A stretch of 5,739 nt of DNA. Origin: Dehalococcoidia bacterium. GTDB lineage: Bacteria; Chloroflexota; Dehalococcoidia; UBA2985. The translations under genes and the position numbers were made by a program. The notes below the pieces were generated by a model. That model did no database searches, was not told the DNA's origin, and saw nothing but the letters and a program-made list of their open reading frames with translations. Of this stretch, positions 1-5,739 are shown in pieces (position 1 is the first letter of the stretch; every line of letters starts with the position of its first letter). The stretch is taken from contig JASLXI010000076.1 of NCBI GenBank assembly GCA_030740415.1, positions 1 through 5,739 on the forward strand, given 5' to 3'.

Positions 1-1196
1 GCGGTGGTCTCGATACCTCTGTGGCTATTCCCTGGCTGAGGGAAACCTACGATGCCGAGGTCATAACCCTGACTGCAGACATGGGTGGCCGACAGGGAAG
101 AAGCGACGTGCAGGAAAGGGCTCTTGCTGCAGGTGCCATCAAAGCCCTTACGGTGGATGGCAAGGAAGACTTTGTGAAACACTTCGTCTTCCCGGCCTTG
201 CAGGCAGGAGCCATCTACCAGGGGCAATATTCCCTGGCGACTGCCCTGGGGCGCCCCCTCATAGCCCGCTATTTGCTGGAAGTTGCCCATCGGGAAGGAG
301 CCCAGGTAGTGGCCCATGGCTGTACCGGCAAGGGCAACGACCAGGTACGCTTCGATCTTAGCATCGCTGGCATGGACCCATCCCTTCGCATAATCGCCCC
401 CGCCAGGGAATGGAATATGACCCGTGAGGAGGAGATCCAGTACGGCCAGAGCCGAAACGTGCCTCTGGACATTGGATATCGCAATCCATATTCCGTGGAC
501 GAGAACCTGTGGGGCCGCAGTATAGAAGCGGGGAACCTAGAGGACCCTTGGCAGGAACCGCCAGAGGAAGCCTTCGCGTGGACCAAGCCCATTGAAGAAA
601 CTCCCCAGACCCCCCTGTACCTAGAGGTGTCCTTCGATCACGGGTTTCCCGTAGCCCTAGACGGCCAGGAGATGAAGGGTGTCGCCCTGATTCAGCACCT
701 CGCTGACATCGCCGGCGAGCACGGCGTGGGACGGGTAGATCACCTGGAAGATCGCCTGGTAGGCATAAAGTCCCGAGAGGTGTACGAGGCCCCGGCCGCG
801 ACGCTACTCCACGCAGCACACAGAGCATTGGAAAGCATCACTTTGAGCAGGGACCAGCTTCGACTCAAAGAGAAGGTGGCACAGGAGTACGCCGAGCACG
901 TGTACAACGGGCTGTGGTACACCGGTTTCCACCAAGACCTCGATGCCTACGTGAAGAGCACACAGCGCTACGTTTCTGGTACAATCCGCCTGAAGCTATT
1001 CAAGGGCAATTGTACTGTGGTAGGCAGGAGCTCAACCTACTCGCTTTATCAGCACGATCTAGCTACCTACGACACGGGAGACCGCTTCGATCATCGCGCC
1101 TCGGAGGGGTTCATCCACATCTACGGACTGGCTGGACGTACCCAGGCCAGAGTTCAGCTCCTCGAGCTTCCGGAGTTGAACGAAGGTAACGAGTAG
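1..1196 (+). CDS. argG: Argininosuccinate synthase, 5' end missing
   Basis: ATP-dependent cytosolic ligase joining citrulline and aspartate to give argininosuccinate, the penultimate step of arginine synthesis. The reading frame is open from base 3 and reads GGLDTSVAIPWL, the N-type ATP pyrophosphatase P-loop (SGGLDTS) found about ten residues from the normal start. The gene therefore begins just outside the window, and the GTG at 21 is an internal valine of this motif, not a start. About 397 residues are visible, as expected for a family of roughly 400-410. Further signatures are HGCTGKGNDQVRF (nt 315-353), YSVDENLWGRS (489-521), the HLEDRLVGIKSREVYEAP segment around 740-790, and KGNCTVVGRSS near 1003-1035. 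The C-terminus is ordinary and ends in TAG. The segment after the first strand reads ADMGGRQG where many homologues have ADxGQ, a minor variation. argH follows, the usual pairing. The promoter and any arginine operator lie outside the window. Confidence 0.97.
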   Translation, partial: GGLDTSVAIPWLRETYDAEVITLTADMGGRQGRSDVQERALAAGAIKALTVDGKEDFVKHFVFPALQAGAIYQGQYSLATALGRPLIARYLLEVAHREGAQVVAHGCTGKGNDQVRFDLSIAGMDPSLRIIAPAREWNMTREEEIQYGQSRNVPLDIGYRNPYSVDENLWGRSIEAGNLEDPWQEPPEEAFAWTKPIEETPQTPLYLEVSFDHGFPVALDGQEMKGVALIQHLADIAGEHGVGRVDHLEDRLVGIKSREVYEAPAATLLHAAHRALESITLSRDQLRLKEKVAQEYAEHVYNGLWYTGFHQDLDAYVKSTQRYVSGTIRLKLFKGNCTVVGRSSTYSLYQHDLATYDTGDRFDHRASEGFIHIYGLAGRTQARVQLLELPELNEGNE

Positions 1197-1205
1197 CTAG
1201 GAGGA

Positions 1206-1265
1206 ATGCTGTTCGACTCCAATAATAAGGACATAAGTACCGTCATCCTTTACATAACAAGCTGA
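1206..1265 (+). CDS. Possible 19-codon leader ORF between argG and argH
   Basis: A short ATG frame in the 68-bp argG-argH spacer would encode MLFDSNNKDISTVILYITS. Its TGA stop shares one base with the argH ATG (TGATG at 1263-1267), a common arrangement for translational coupling. A strong AGGAGG lies at 1199-1204 but only one base before the ATG, which is too close for normal initiation. The frame is also in phase with argG, directly after its stop. A 5-bp inverted repeat (AAGGA 1227-1231, TCCTT 1246-1250) lies inside it. I recognise no family, no run of arginine codons and no resemblance to the ArgH N-terminus. It may be chance or a remnant. The case for it is the stop-start overlap plus the absence of a ribosome binding site directly before argH. 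Confidence 0.2.
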   Translation: MLFDSNNKDISTVILYITS

Positions 1266-2617
1266 TGGCTGAGGAAAATAAGAGAACCTACACCGCCTCC
1301 ATCCACTACGACCGCCGCCTGTATCGCCAGGATGTGGCCGGGTCGATGGCTCATGTGCGTATGCTGGCAAAGCAGGGCATCATCACGGACAAAGAAGCCG
1401 AGCGTATAGGCATGGGCCTGAGCAGCATACGACAGGAGATAGAGGAAGGCTCCTTCCCCTGGAGAGCAGACCTGGAAGACCTACACGTGAATATCGAGGC
1501 AAGGCTCTTCCAGAAGATAGGCGACGTGGCAGGGAAGCTCCACACTGGCCGCTCCCGCAATGACCAGGTGGCCACAGACATGCGCCTGTACTGCAAAGAG
1601 ACCATAGGAGATACCCTAGAGAAACTCAAAGCTCTTCAGGCAGCCCTGCTCGCCGCTGCGGAAGCTCATCGAGCGGTGGTCGTCCCGGGCTACACACACC
1701 TTCAACGTGCCCAACCCGTCCTCTTCTCCCATCATCTGCTGGCCTACTTCCACATGCTTCAGCGAGACTGGAAGCGCTTTCAGGAGTGCTTACACCGCAC
1801 CGACATTCTTCCCCTTGGCAGCGGTGCACTGGCCGGGGTCCCATATCCCATCGACCGGGAGTTCGTTGCCAAGGAGCTGGGGTTCAGTGGGATAAGCCCC
1901 AACAGCATGGACACCGTCGCTGACCGGGACTTTCTGGTGGAGTATCATGCCGACGCCGCCGTCTGCATGATGCACCTATCCCGCCTGGCCGAGGAATTGG
2001 TGCTATGGTCCTCCCAGGAGTTCGGTTTCGTCCGTCTGGGGGATGACTACACCACGGGCAGTAGCATTATGCCCCAGAAGCGCAACCCGGACTTCGCCGA
2101 GCTGGCCCGGGGCAAGACGGGCCGAGTGTACGGTCACCTGATGGGCATTCTCACCATGCTCAAGGGCCTGCCCCTCACCTACAACCGCGACCTGCAGGAG
2201 GACAAGGAGGGCTTCTTCGACACGGTAGATACGCTGTTGAGCACCTTGGAGGCATTCACTGGCATGATGAGCACATTGACGGTCGATGCAAAGCGCACTA
2301 GAGAGGCCGCCCAAGATAGTAACATTTTGGCGACGGACCTGGCCGATTATCTCGTGAGTAAGGGTGAATCTTTCCGTAGCGCACACGGCATTGTGTCCAA
2401 ACTGGTGCGCTACGCCGATGCCCAAGGCAAGGAATTGTCGGAGATGCACTTGGAAGACTACAAGAAACTGTCCCCTCGCTTTGACGAGGACGTGTTCGCC
2501 ATCAGCATGGAGTCCTCCATCGCCGGCCGGGACGTGCCCGGAGGGACCAGCCCTCGGCGAGTCGAGGAGGCTTTGAAAGAGGCTCACCGATTGCTGGAGA
2601 GAGCTACCGATAACTAG
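1265..2617 (+). CDS. argH: Argininosuccinate lyase with short N-terminus
   Basis: Cleaves argininosuccinate to arginine and fumarate, the last step of arginine synthesis; cytosolic homotetramer of the fumarase/aspartase superfamily. The 450 residues show HTGRSRND (93-100), GYTHLQ (142-147, with the general acid/base His145), LGSGALAGVPYPIDR (184-198) and the superfamily signature GSSIMPQKRN (265-274) carrying the flexible catalytic serine loop. All active-site segments visible from residue 10 onward are present. The protein starts MAEENKRTYTASIHYDRRLY. Homologues usually have a WGGRF or similar segment and 10-17 more residues before the ASIxxDRRL block, and these are missing. The frame is open upstream only to 1229 (TAA at 1226-1228) with no ATG, GTG or TTG, so ATG 1265 is the only conventional start. 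No Shine-Dalgarno sequence sits just before it, so translation may depend on coupling to argG or to the leader ORF. Confidence 0.95.
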   Translation: MAEENKRTYTASIHYDRRLYRQDVAGSMAHVRMLAKQGIITDKEAERIGMGLSSIRQEIEEGSFPWRADLEDLHVNIEARLFQKIGDVAGKLHTGRSRNDQVATDMRLYCKETIGDTLEKLKALQAALLAAAEAHRAVVVPGYTHLQRAQPVLFSHHLLAYFHMLQRDWKRFQECLHRTDILPLGSGALAGVPYPIDREFVAKELGFSGISPNSMDTVADRDFLVEYHADAAVCMMHLSRLAEELVLWSSQEFGFVRLGDDYTTGSSIMPQKRNPDFAELARGKTGRVYGHLMGILTMLKGLPLTYNRDLQEDKEGFFDTVDTLLSTLEAFTGMMSTLTVDAKRTREAAQDSNILATDLADYLVSKGESFRSAHGIVSKLVRYADAQGKELSEMHLEDYKKLSPRFDEDVFAISMESSIAGRDVPGGTSPRRVEEALKEAHRLLERATDN

Positions 2618-2621
2618 GTGA

Positions 2622-3147
2622 GTGGCCTTGGTGTTACAGATAAACAGTGAGAGAAAATACTACGGTTGCTTCGTAAGCTATTCTTCTGTAGATGAAGAGT
2701 TTGCTACCTGGCTATATAGAGACCTGAATGCCGTTTGCATACCCAGCTTAGAATATGTCCGGAACACGGTTGCAGGTAGAAGGGTATGGGCACAAGAATT
2801 GGCCGTCCCATTAAGGACGACGATAAGATGTTGACCATCTGTTCACAAAACTCCTTGCAAATGGACGGCGTGCCCTATAGAAAGAGGCAATGCTAAAGAC
2901 TGCAGACATTCGTCGCAAGAAGCAGGCAGAAACGCGCGTCCTAAAACTCGACCTCCTGAATGAAGACGTGCTGTTCCAAATACGTCTGGACAGTTACACA
3001 CTGAATGGATGGCAACACGACCAAAAGGCAGACGTGTTTGCGACCCACGTCCTCGACTTCTCAGACTGGGTAAATGAGAGAAAGTACCAGACCGCATTAC
3101 AGCAGCTTCTCTACGACATCGACCCAAAGACCAGGTGGTCGCGATGA
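2622..3147 (+). pseudogene. TIR-domain protein, broken by two frameshifts
   Basis: The homology is split over three frames. The first piece (GTG 2622, or GTG 2631 with AGGTGA at 2616-2621; stop TGA 2832-2834) holds CFVSYSSVDEEFATWLYRDL, the opening strand and helix of a bacterial TIR domain. The second (about 2780-2893) reads GRPIKDDDKMLTICSQNSLQ, the central TIR strand. The third (about 2881-3147) reads VLFQIRLDSY, then DFSDWVNERKYQTALQQLLYDID, the usual ending of stand-alone bacterial TIR proteins of the IRLD...Y...LLRDL type. Each junction behaves like the loss of one base, the first between 2780 and 2831, the second between 2881 and 2893. Restoring both gives about 175 residues. TIR domains of this kind often cleave NAD or signal in defence; no function can be claimed here. 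Substitutions such as AVCIP (Gly expected) and MDGV (Trp expected before V) also suggest decay. The gene lies 4 bp after argH and overlaps rpe by ATGA. Sequencing error is the main alternative. Confidence 0.8.
3133..3138 (+). promoter_or_regulatory. Ribosome binding site deciding the rpe start
   Basis: AGGTGG lies five bases before ATG 3144. It overlaps the alternative GTG at 3135, which would leave that codon no binding site of its own. This favours ATG 3144, which forms an ATGA overlap with the stop of the upstream TIR frame. Confidence 0.55.
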
Positions 3148-3806
3148 ACACCATAAAGCTGGCGCCTTCCATTTTGTCGGCAGACTTCGCGCGGCTAGGG
3201 GAGCAGGTCTCGGAGGTTACTCGAGCTGGTGCAGACCTCATTCACGTGGACATAATGGACGGCCACTTTGTGCCCGCACTTACCTGGGGGCCGCGCACGG
3301 TAGAGGCCATCAAGAAGTGGACCCATTTGCCCCTCGACATACACATGATGGTAGAAGAGCCTGAGAAACACATCGCCTCCTTCCTAGACTCGGGTGCGGA
3401 CATCGTCACAGTGCACGCGGAGGCATGCACCCATCTCCACTGGGCCATCGCTCAGATAAAAGAGCACGGGGCTAGGGCTGGGGTAGCAATAAACCCCGGC
3501 ACCTCGGTGATGGCCATCGAGGGAGCTTTGCAATGGCTGGATCAGGTGTTGGTGATGACAGTGAATCCGGGACTCCCTGCTCAGAAATTCATCCCAGAAA
3601 GCCCTGAGAAGGTATCGATGATCCGGAATATCCTGAATAACCGAGGAATCCAGGCTGAGCTTGAGGTGGACGGAGGGATAAACGTCGACACCGCGCCGCT
3701 GGTAGCCAAGGCAGGAGCGCAGGTGGTGGTCGCAGGCTCGGCGGTCTTCGATCACCCCGATGGAATAGAGGACGCAATCCGCTTATTAAGGAAGCGGCTG
3801 GAGTAG
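3144..3806 (+). CDS. rpe: Ribulose-phosphate 3-epimerase
   Basis: Interconverts ribulose 5-phosphate and xylulose 5-phosphate in the pentose phosphate (or Calvin) pathway; a cytosolic metal-dependent TIM barrel. From ATG 3144 the protein has 220 residues, the normal family length. Visible signatures are APSILSADFA (7-16), HVDIMDGHFVP with metal ligands His34 and Asp36, DIHMMVE with His67, LEVDGGI with the catalytic Asp176, and the phosphate-binding VAGSAVF (196-202). The beta6-alpha6 loop reads NPGLPAQKF (141-149), where nearly all family members have NPGFGGQxF; the flanking Asn, Pro, Gly and Gln are kept but the Phe-Gly-Gly core is replaced. The enzyme is probably active, but this loop covers the substrate phosphate. 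Its ATGA overlap with the broken TIR gene suggests co-transcription with the arginine genes. No closer functional link to arginine synthesis is evident. Confidence 0.96.
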   Translation: MNTIKLAPSILSADFARLGEQVSEVTRAGADLIHVDIMDGHFVPALTWGPRTVEAIKKWTHLPLDIHMMVEEPEKHIASFLDSGADIVTVHAEACTHLHWAIAQIKEHGARAGVAINPGTSVMAIEGALQWLDQVLVMTVNPGLPAQKFIPESPEKVSMIRNILNNRGIQAELEVDGGINVDTAPLVAKAGAQVVVAGSAVFDHPDGIEDAIRLLRKRLE

Positions 3807-3826
3807 GTGGAAGGTAAGGACAGAAA

Positions 3827-3895
3827 CATCCTGCTACGCTGGTGTGGCTCGGCAGGCTTGGCCTCTCGGACGGCCAAGTGAATCGGTCTAGGATG
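3827..3895 (+). repeat. Nested inverted repeats downstream of rpe
   Basis: The 168-bp spacer after rpe holds a perfect 7-bp inverted repeat, CTTGGCC (3857-3863) and GGCCAAG (3872-3878), with an 8-base loop. It is enclosed by a second pair, CATCCT (3827-3832) and AGGATG (3890-3895). A run of six T follows at 3907-3912, 11 bases after the outer arm and 28 after the inner, too far for a canonical intrinsic terminator. It could be a weak terminator or a folded 3' end of the rpe transcript. I see no ORF of note and no convincing promoter in the rest of the spacer. Confidence 0.35.
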
Positions 3896-3974
3896 CCAGT
3901 TTCAACTTTTTTGCGCTAAAGTGAAGACCTGCACATCTGGTTTAAGTGTTCTGTACCTTTGGGTAGAGGGCCTC

Positions 3975-4331
3975 ATGCCAAATTTCATACCTGGACTCGA
4001 ACTTCTCCGCCTCTTCCATGAGGAGGTCGTCAAACCAATTCTCGACGTGCACTTCGCGGGGCTCAACTATGGCGCGCCTCGTCTCGGTCTTTGTTCCGAG
4101 GTTCTCGGCTTTGACACCGTGCAATCTATCGACCATGAATGGGGTTCTCGGTTAAGAATTCTTGTGGCAAGATCGGACGACGAGGCATACGGAACCAAGA
4201 TCTCCGAAGCATTGACCCAAGGATTGCCCTATGAATTTCACAGGTATTGAGCCAATTTTGGGAGACCTGACGAAGAGGGGGTCCATTTAATGGAGTCAAT
4301 CACAAACGGGACAACCAACCATTTAGTCGAC
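3975..4331 (+). pseudogene. DUF4037-type protein remnant, nonsense-interrupted
   Basis: The frame starting MPNFIPGLELLRLFHEEVV resembles the start of DUF4037 proteins (MPxFIPGLELxRxFYEExV). It continues with CSEVLGFDTVQSIDHEWGSRLRIL, matching the GSGSEVLGxD...SxDHxWGPR nucleotidyltransferase-like core, and ALTQGLPYEFHRY. TGA at 4248-4250 stops it after 91 residues. In the same frame the similarity resumes at once: NFGRPDEEGVHLMESI, then TTNHLVD, like the family's GPVNHRVE segment, to a second TGA at 4332-4334. Family members are several hundred residues long, so most of the C-terminal part is missing. TGA 4248 stands where a serine codon would fit (TCA to TGA needs one change). AGAGGG at 3965-3970 lies four bases before the ATG. 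The upstream in-frame GTG at 3921 adds residues the family lacks. Function is unknown; the family assignment rests on remembered motifs. Confidence 0.68.
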
Positions 4332-4334
4332 TGA

Positions 4335-4425
4335 CACTCTGCAGTATCCCAGCCTAAGAGAGTGACTGAATGGAATATACTAGCGCACAAGAAGGCCGAA
4401 GCAGGTATGTTTCTCAACCAGGTTA
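4335..4425. other. Convergent spacer, no gene recognised
   Basis: This stretch separates the DUF4037 remnant from the stop of the minus-strand methyltransferase. It probably holds further eroded sequence of the remnant: the same frame stays open with TEWNILAHKKAEAGMF, which vaguely recalls a later part of the family. That match is too weak to annotate. I see no T-rich hairpin that would serve as a shared terminator. Confidence 0.3.
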
Positions 4426-5667
4426 CTATTCCTCCTTCCCGGAAGGCCACAGGGCTTCCCACTCCCAAGAGAGGTGGGGATAACGACCTGCCATGAGGTC
4501 AATATGCTCCGTCGATAGAAGAGGGACCGGCGGAAGTGTCTTGTCCACCTTAAATCTTTCCCTCCCCTTCAAAGAACTCTTGGAATCAAAGCCCAGCAGA
4601 CTGAGATCATGTTCAAGGCCTTTTGCCTGAGCCAGCACCTTGAAGTCACCCATCTCACCTTCCTTGACCAGCTCCAGCATGCCCATTCGATTGGCGTCCC
4701 TTTCTCTCTGGAATAACTCCATACTGCCAAGGGAGTCCAAGAACCGAGAGAATCCCAGATTTTGCAGAAACTCTCTTTGGGTGGTGAAACCCAAGGACGA
4801 CAGTCCATGCTCTTCCCCCGAACTCATTAATGACGAAAAATCCACATGGGCCGTGATGTCCTGACGGCCTATTCTCCGGTATGGGTTGCCCTCCAGGACG
4901 TGCCTGTAGTAGCAACGCAGCGTGCCGCGGGACCGCGCCGGGGAGTACAGGTCATTAGCACTATAGCCGTAGTCGAAAGTGAGCACGAAACCTCGTTTCA
5001 GTACATGGGACAGTTCTTCTATCCAGTCGTCCATCGCCAGATTGACCTCTCCCTGAAACCCCTCAGGTAGGTTCAGACCGAGGTCAGATAGTTGCCGTTC
5101 CAGCCGCGGTGTAGGAGGCTCGTCAATGATCTCCACGAGTTCACCTTCCTCTAACGAGACGTAGATTTCCTTGACACGGCCCTCCCGTATGACAAAGCGG
5201 TGGACGGGAAAGGCATCGAAGAGCTCGTTAGAGAGAACACAGCCGACCATATCCCTGACTGGCAAACCGCGGGACTTGATAAAGTGAACATCCTCTGGGG
5301 AACCCGGGGGAGTATTGTAGTCCACAGCAATGTATTCCAGAGCGTCGGAGAATGCTGAGGTTAGACCCGAAGAATATACCTTCACGTCTTGAGCTAGGAC
5401 ACCACCTCCTGCACCCACTTCCAGCACGTAAAAGGGACAGGGCGAACCCATGAGCTCCCACAACTGCTCCAACTGGAGCGACACCAAAGCGCCGAAGACA
5501 GGGTGGGCTACAGGCGCGGTGTAGTAGTCCTTCTCTTTCAGATGTTGCTCAGAGGTATAGTAGCCTCCGCGAGACGAGAAAAGGGCCATCTCCATGAACT
5601 GAGCGAAGGTGATCTTGCCGCGCTCAACGATGAGCTTCTTGATTACACCCTCGACCCCATCTTCCAT
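4426..5667 (-). CDS. MidA/NDUFAF7-family SAM methyltransferase (DUF185)
   Basis: A class I SAM-dependent methyltransferase of the family that includes mitochondrial NDUFAF7, which methylates an arginine of a complex I subunit, and Dictyostelium MidA. The bacterial substrate is not settled. The 413 residues show the family layout: ITFAQFMEMALF (19-30) and GGYYTS (34-39); DYYTAPVAHPVFGALVSLQ (47-65); SAM motif I, VLEVGAGGGVLAQD (81-94); LSNELFDAFPVHRF (145-158), the typical NExxDAxPV block; FDYGY (231-235); RGTLRCYYRH (247-256); and DITAHVDFS (270-278). GDFKVLAQ (340-347) marks the usual end of the domain, after which about 65 residues form a less conserved tail ending WEWEALWPSGKEE. ATG 5667 is chosen because AGGAG lies seven bases upstream. 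An overlapping ATG at 5672-5670 is out of frame. It is convergent with the plus-strand genes and so is a separate transcription unit, perhaps downstream of a gene beyond the window. Confidence 0.92.
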   Translation of the reverse strand: MEDGVEGVIKKLIVERGKITFAQFMEMALFSSRGGYYTSEQHLKEKDYYTAPVAHPVFGALVSLQLEQLWELMGSPCPFYVLEVGAGGGVLAQDVKVYSSGLTSAFSDALEYIAVDYNTPPGSPEDVHFIKSRGLPVRDMVGCVLSNELFDAFPVHRFVIREGRVKEIYVSLEEGELVEIIDEPPTPRLERQLSDLGLNLPEGFQGEVNLAMDDWIEELSHVLKRGFVLTFDYGYSANDLYSPARSRGTLRCYYRHVLEGNPYRRIGRQDITAHVDFSSLMSSGEEHGLSSLGFTTQREFLQNLGFSRFLDSLGSMELFQRERDANRMGMLELVKEGEMGDFKVLAQAKGLEHDLSLLGFDSKSSLKGRERFKVDKTLPPVPLLSTEHIDLMAGRYPHLSWEWEALWPSGKEE

Positions 5668-5674
5668 ATCATCT

Positions 5675-5679
5675 CTCCT
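5675..5679 (-). promoter_or_regulatory. Ribosome binding site of the methyltransferase
   Basis: AGGAG on the minus strand, seven bases before ATG 5667. It fixes the start of the methyltransferase and is the clearest canonical site in the window. Confidence 0.7.
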
Positions 5680-5702
5680 ACGCCAAGCAATTCCAGGTAA
5701 TA

Positions 5703-5736
5703 CAAAGGGACGCTCTCTAAGAAAAGCGTCCCTTTG
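5703..5736. terminator. Perfect 12-bp hairpin, terminator-like
   Basis: CAAAGGGACGCT (5703-5714) and AGCGTCCCTTTG (5725-5736) are exact reverse complements separated by a 10-base loop. The GC core is flanked by A/T pairs, as in bidirectional intrinsic terminators. The T tract is short, however: the plus strand ends CCCTTTGAGA and the minus strand ends CCCTTTGTATT. It lies 35 bp upstream of the methyltransferase ATG. It may end a gene located beyond the window on either strand, or act as an attenuator in the methyltransferase leader. Only three bases remain in the window beyond it, so its other neighbour cannot be seen. Confidence 0.6.
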
Positions 5737-5739
5737 AGA

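Noticed and set aside
21..23. GTG as the start of argG
   Set aside because: The frame continues upstream to the window edge and encodes the P-loop GGLDTSV, in which this GTG is the valine.
914..1189. 91-codon plus-strand frame inside argG
   Set aside because: It is a shifted frame over the conserved C-terminal part of ArgG, with no independent start signal or recognisable domain.
2003..2587. 194-codon minus-strand frame opposite argH
   Set aside because: It lies wholly antisense to strongly conserved ArgH sequence, resembles no family I know, and is explained by the GC-rich codon use of argH.
2780..2893. Programmed frameshifting in the TIR gene
   Set aside because: Both shifts would be in the -1 direction, but no X XXY YYZ slippery heptamer is in frame at either junction, and two events in one short gene are unlikely.
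3840..3912. tRNA-like stretch with GTGGCTC and GTTTCAAC
   Set aside because: The apparent anticodon arm has an 8-base loop, no acceptor stem closes, and the T-arm does not pair.
3921..3974. GTG-started extension of the DUF4037-like frame
   Set aside because: The 18 added residues do not resemble the family, which typically begins MPxFIPGLEL, matching ATG 3975 with its own AGAGGG site.
4434..4446. CCTTCC-C-GGAAGG palindrome as a terminator of the methyltransferase
   Set aside because: The arms are one base apart and cannot form a hairpin, the site is inside the last codons of the gene, and no T run follows it.

Overview
The window carries bacterial housekeeping genes with two decayed accessory genes among them. 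I see no tRNA, rRNA, CRISPR array, insertion sequence or complete new system. The moderately high GC content and the style of the ArgG, TIR-family and DUF4037-like proteins suggest Chloroflexota, perhaps Dehalococcoidia-like. That assignment is inference from remembered family resemblance and is not certain.

Plus strand, 1-3806. A possible operon runs argG (5' end cut off by the window edge), argH, a broken TIR-domain gene, then rpe. ArgG and ArgH catalyse the last two steps of arginine synthesis (citrulline + aspartate to argininosuccinate, then to arginine + fumarate). The argG-argH spacer is 68 bp and holds a possible 19-codon leader ORF whose stop overlaps the argH start (TGATG). ArgH lacks the family's usual N-terminal WGGRF-type segment. 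The TIR gene starts 4 bp after argH and ends in an ATGA overlap with rpe, but its homology runs through three reading frames, which implies two single-base lesions. Its first part is much poorer in GC than argH. Rpe (ribulose-phosphate 3-epimerase) is full length, with an unusual phosphate-loop sequence.

Plus strand, 3807-4425. A 168-bp spacer with nested inverted repeats leads into a second pseudogene, the N-terminal part of a DUF4037-type nucleotidyltransferase-like protein. An in-frame TGA interrupts it and recognisable similarity resumes for about 27 codons; the rest of the family's length is gone.

Minus strand, 4426-5739. A full-length MidA/NDUFAF7-family (DUF185) SAM-dependent methyltransferase converges on the pseudogene. 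It has a good ribosome binding site and a 12-bp perfect hairpin just upstream, at the window edge.

The intact genes do not form one pathway. The most informative pattern is that accessory genes on both sides of rpe are decaying while the core metabolic genes stay open.
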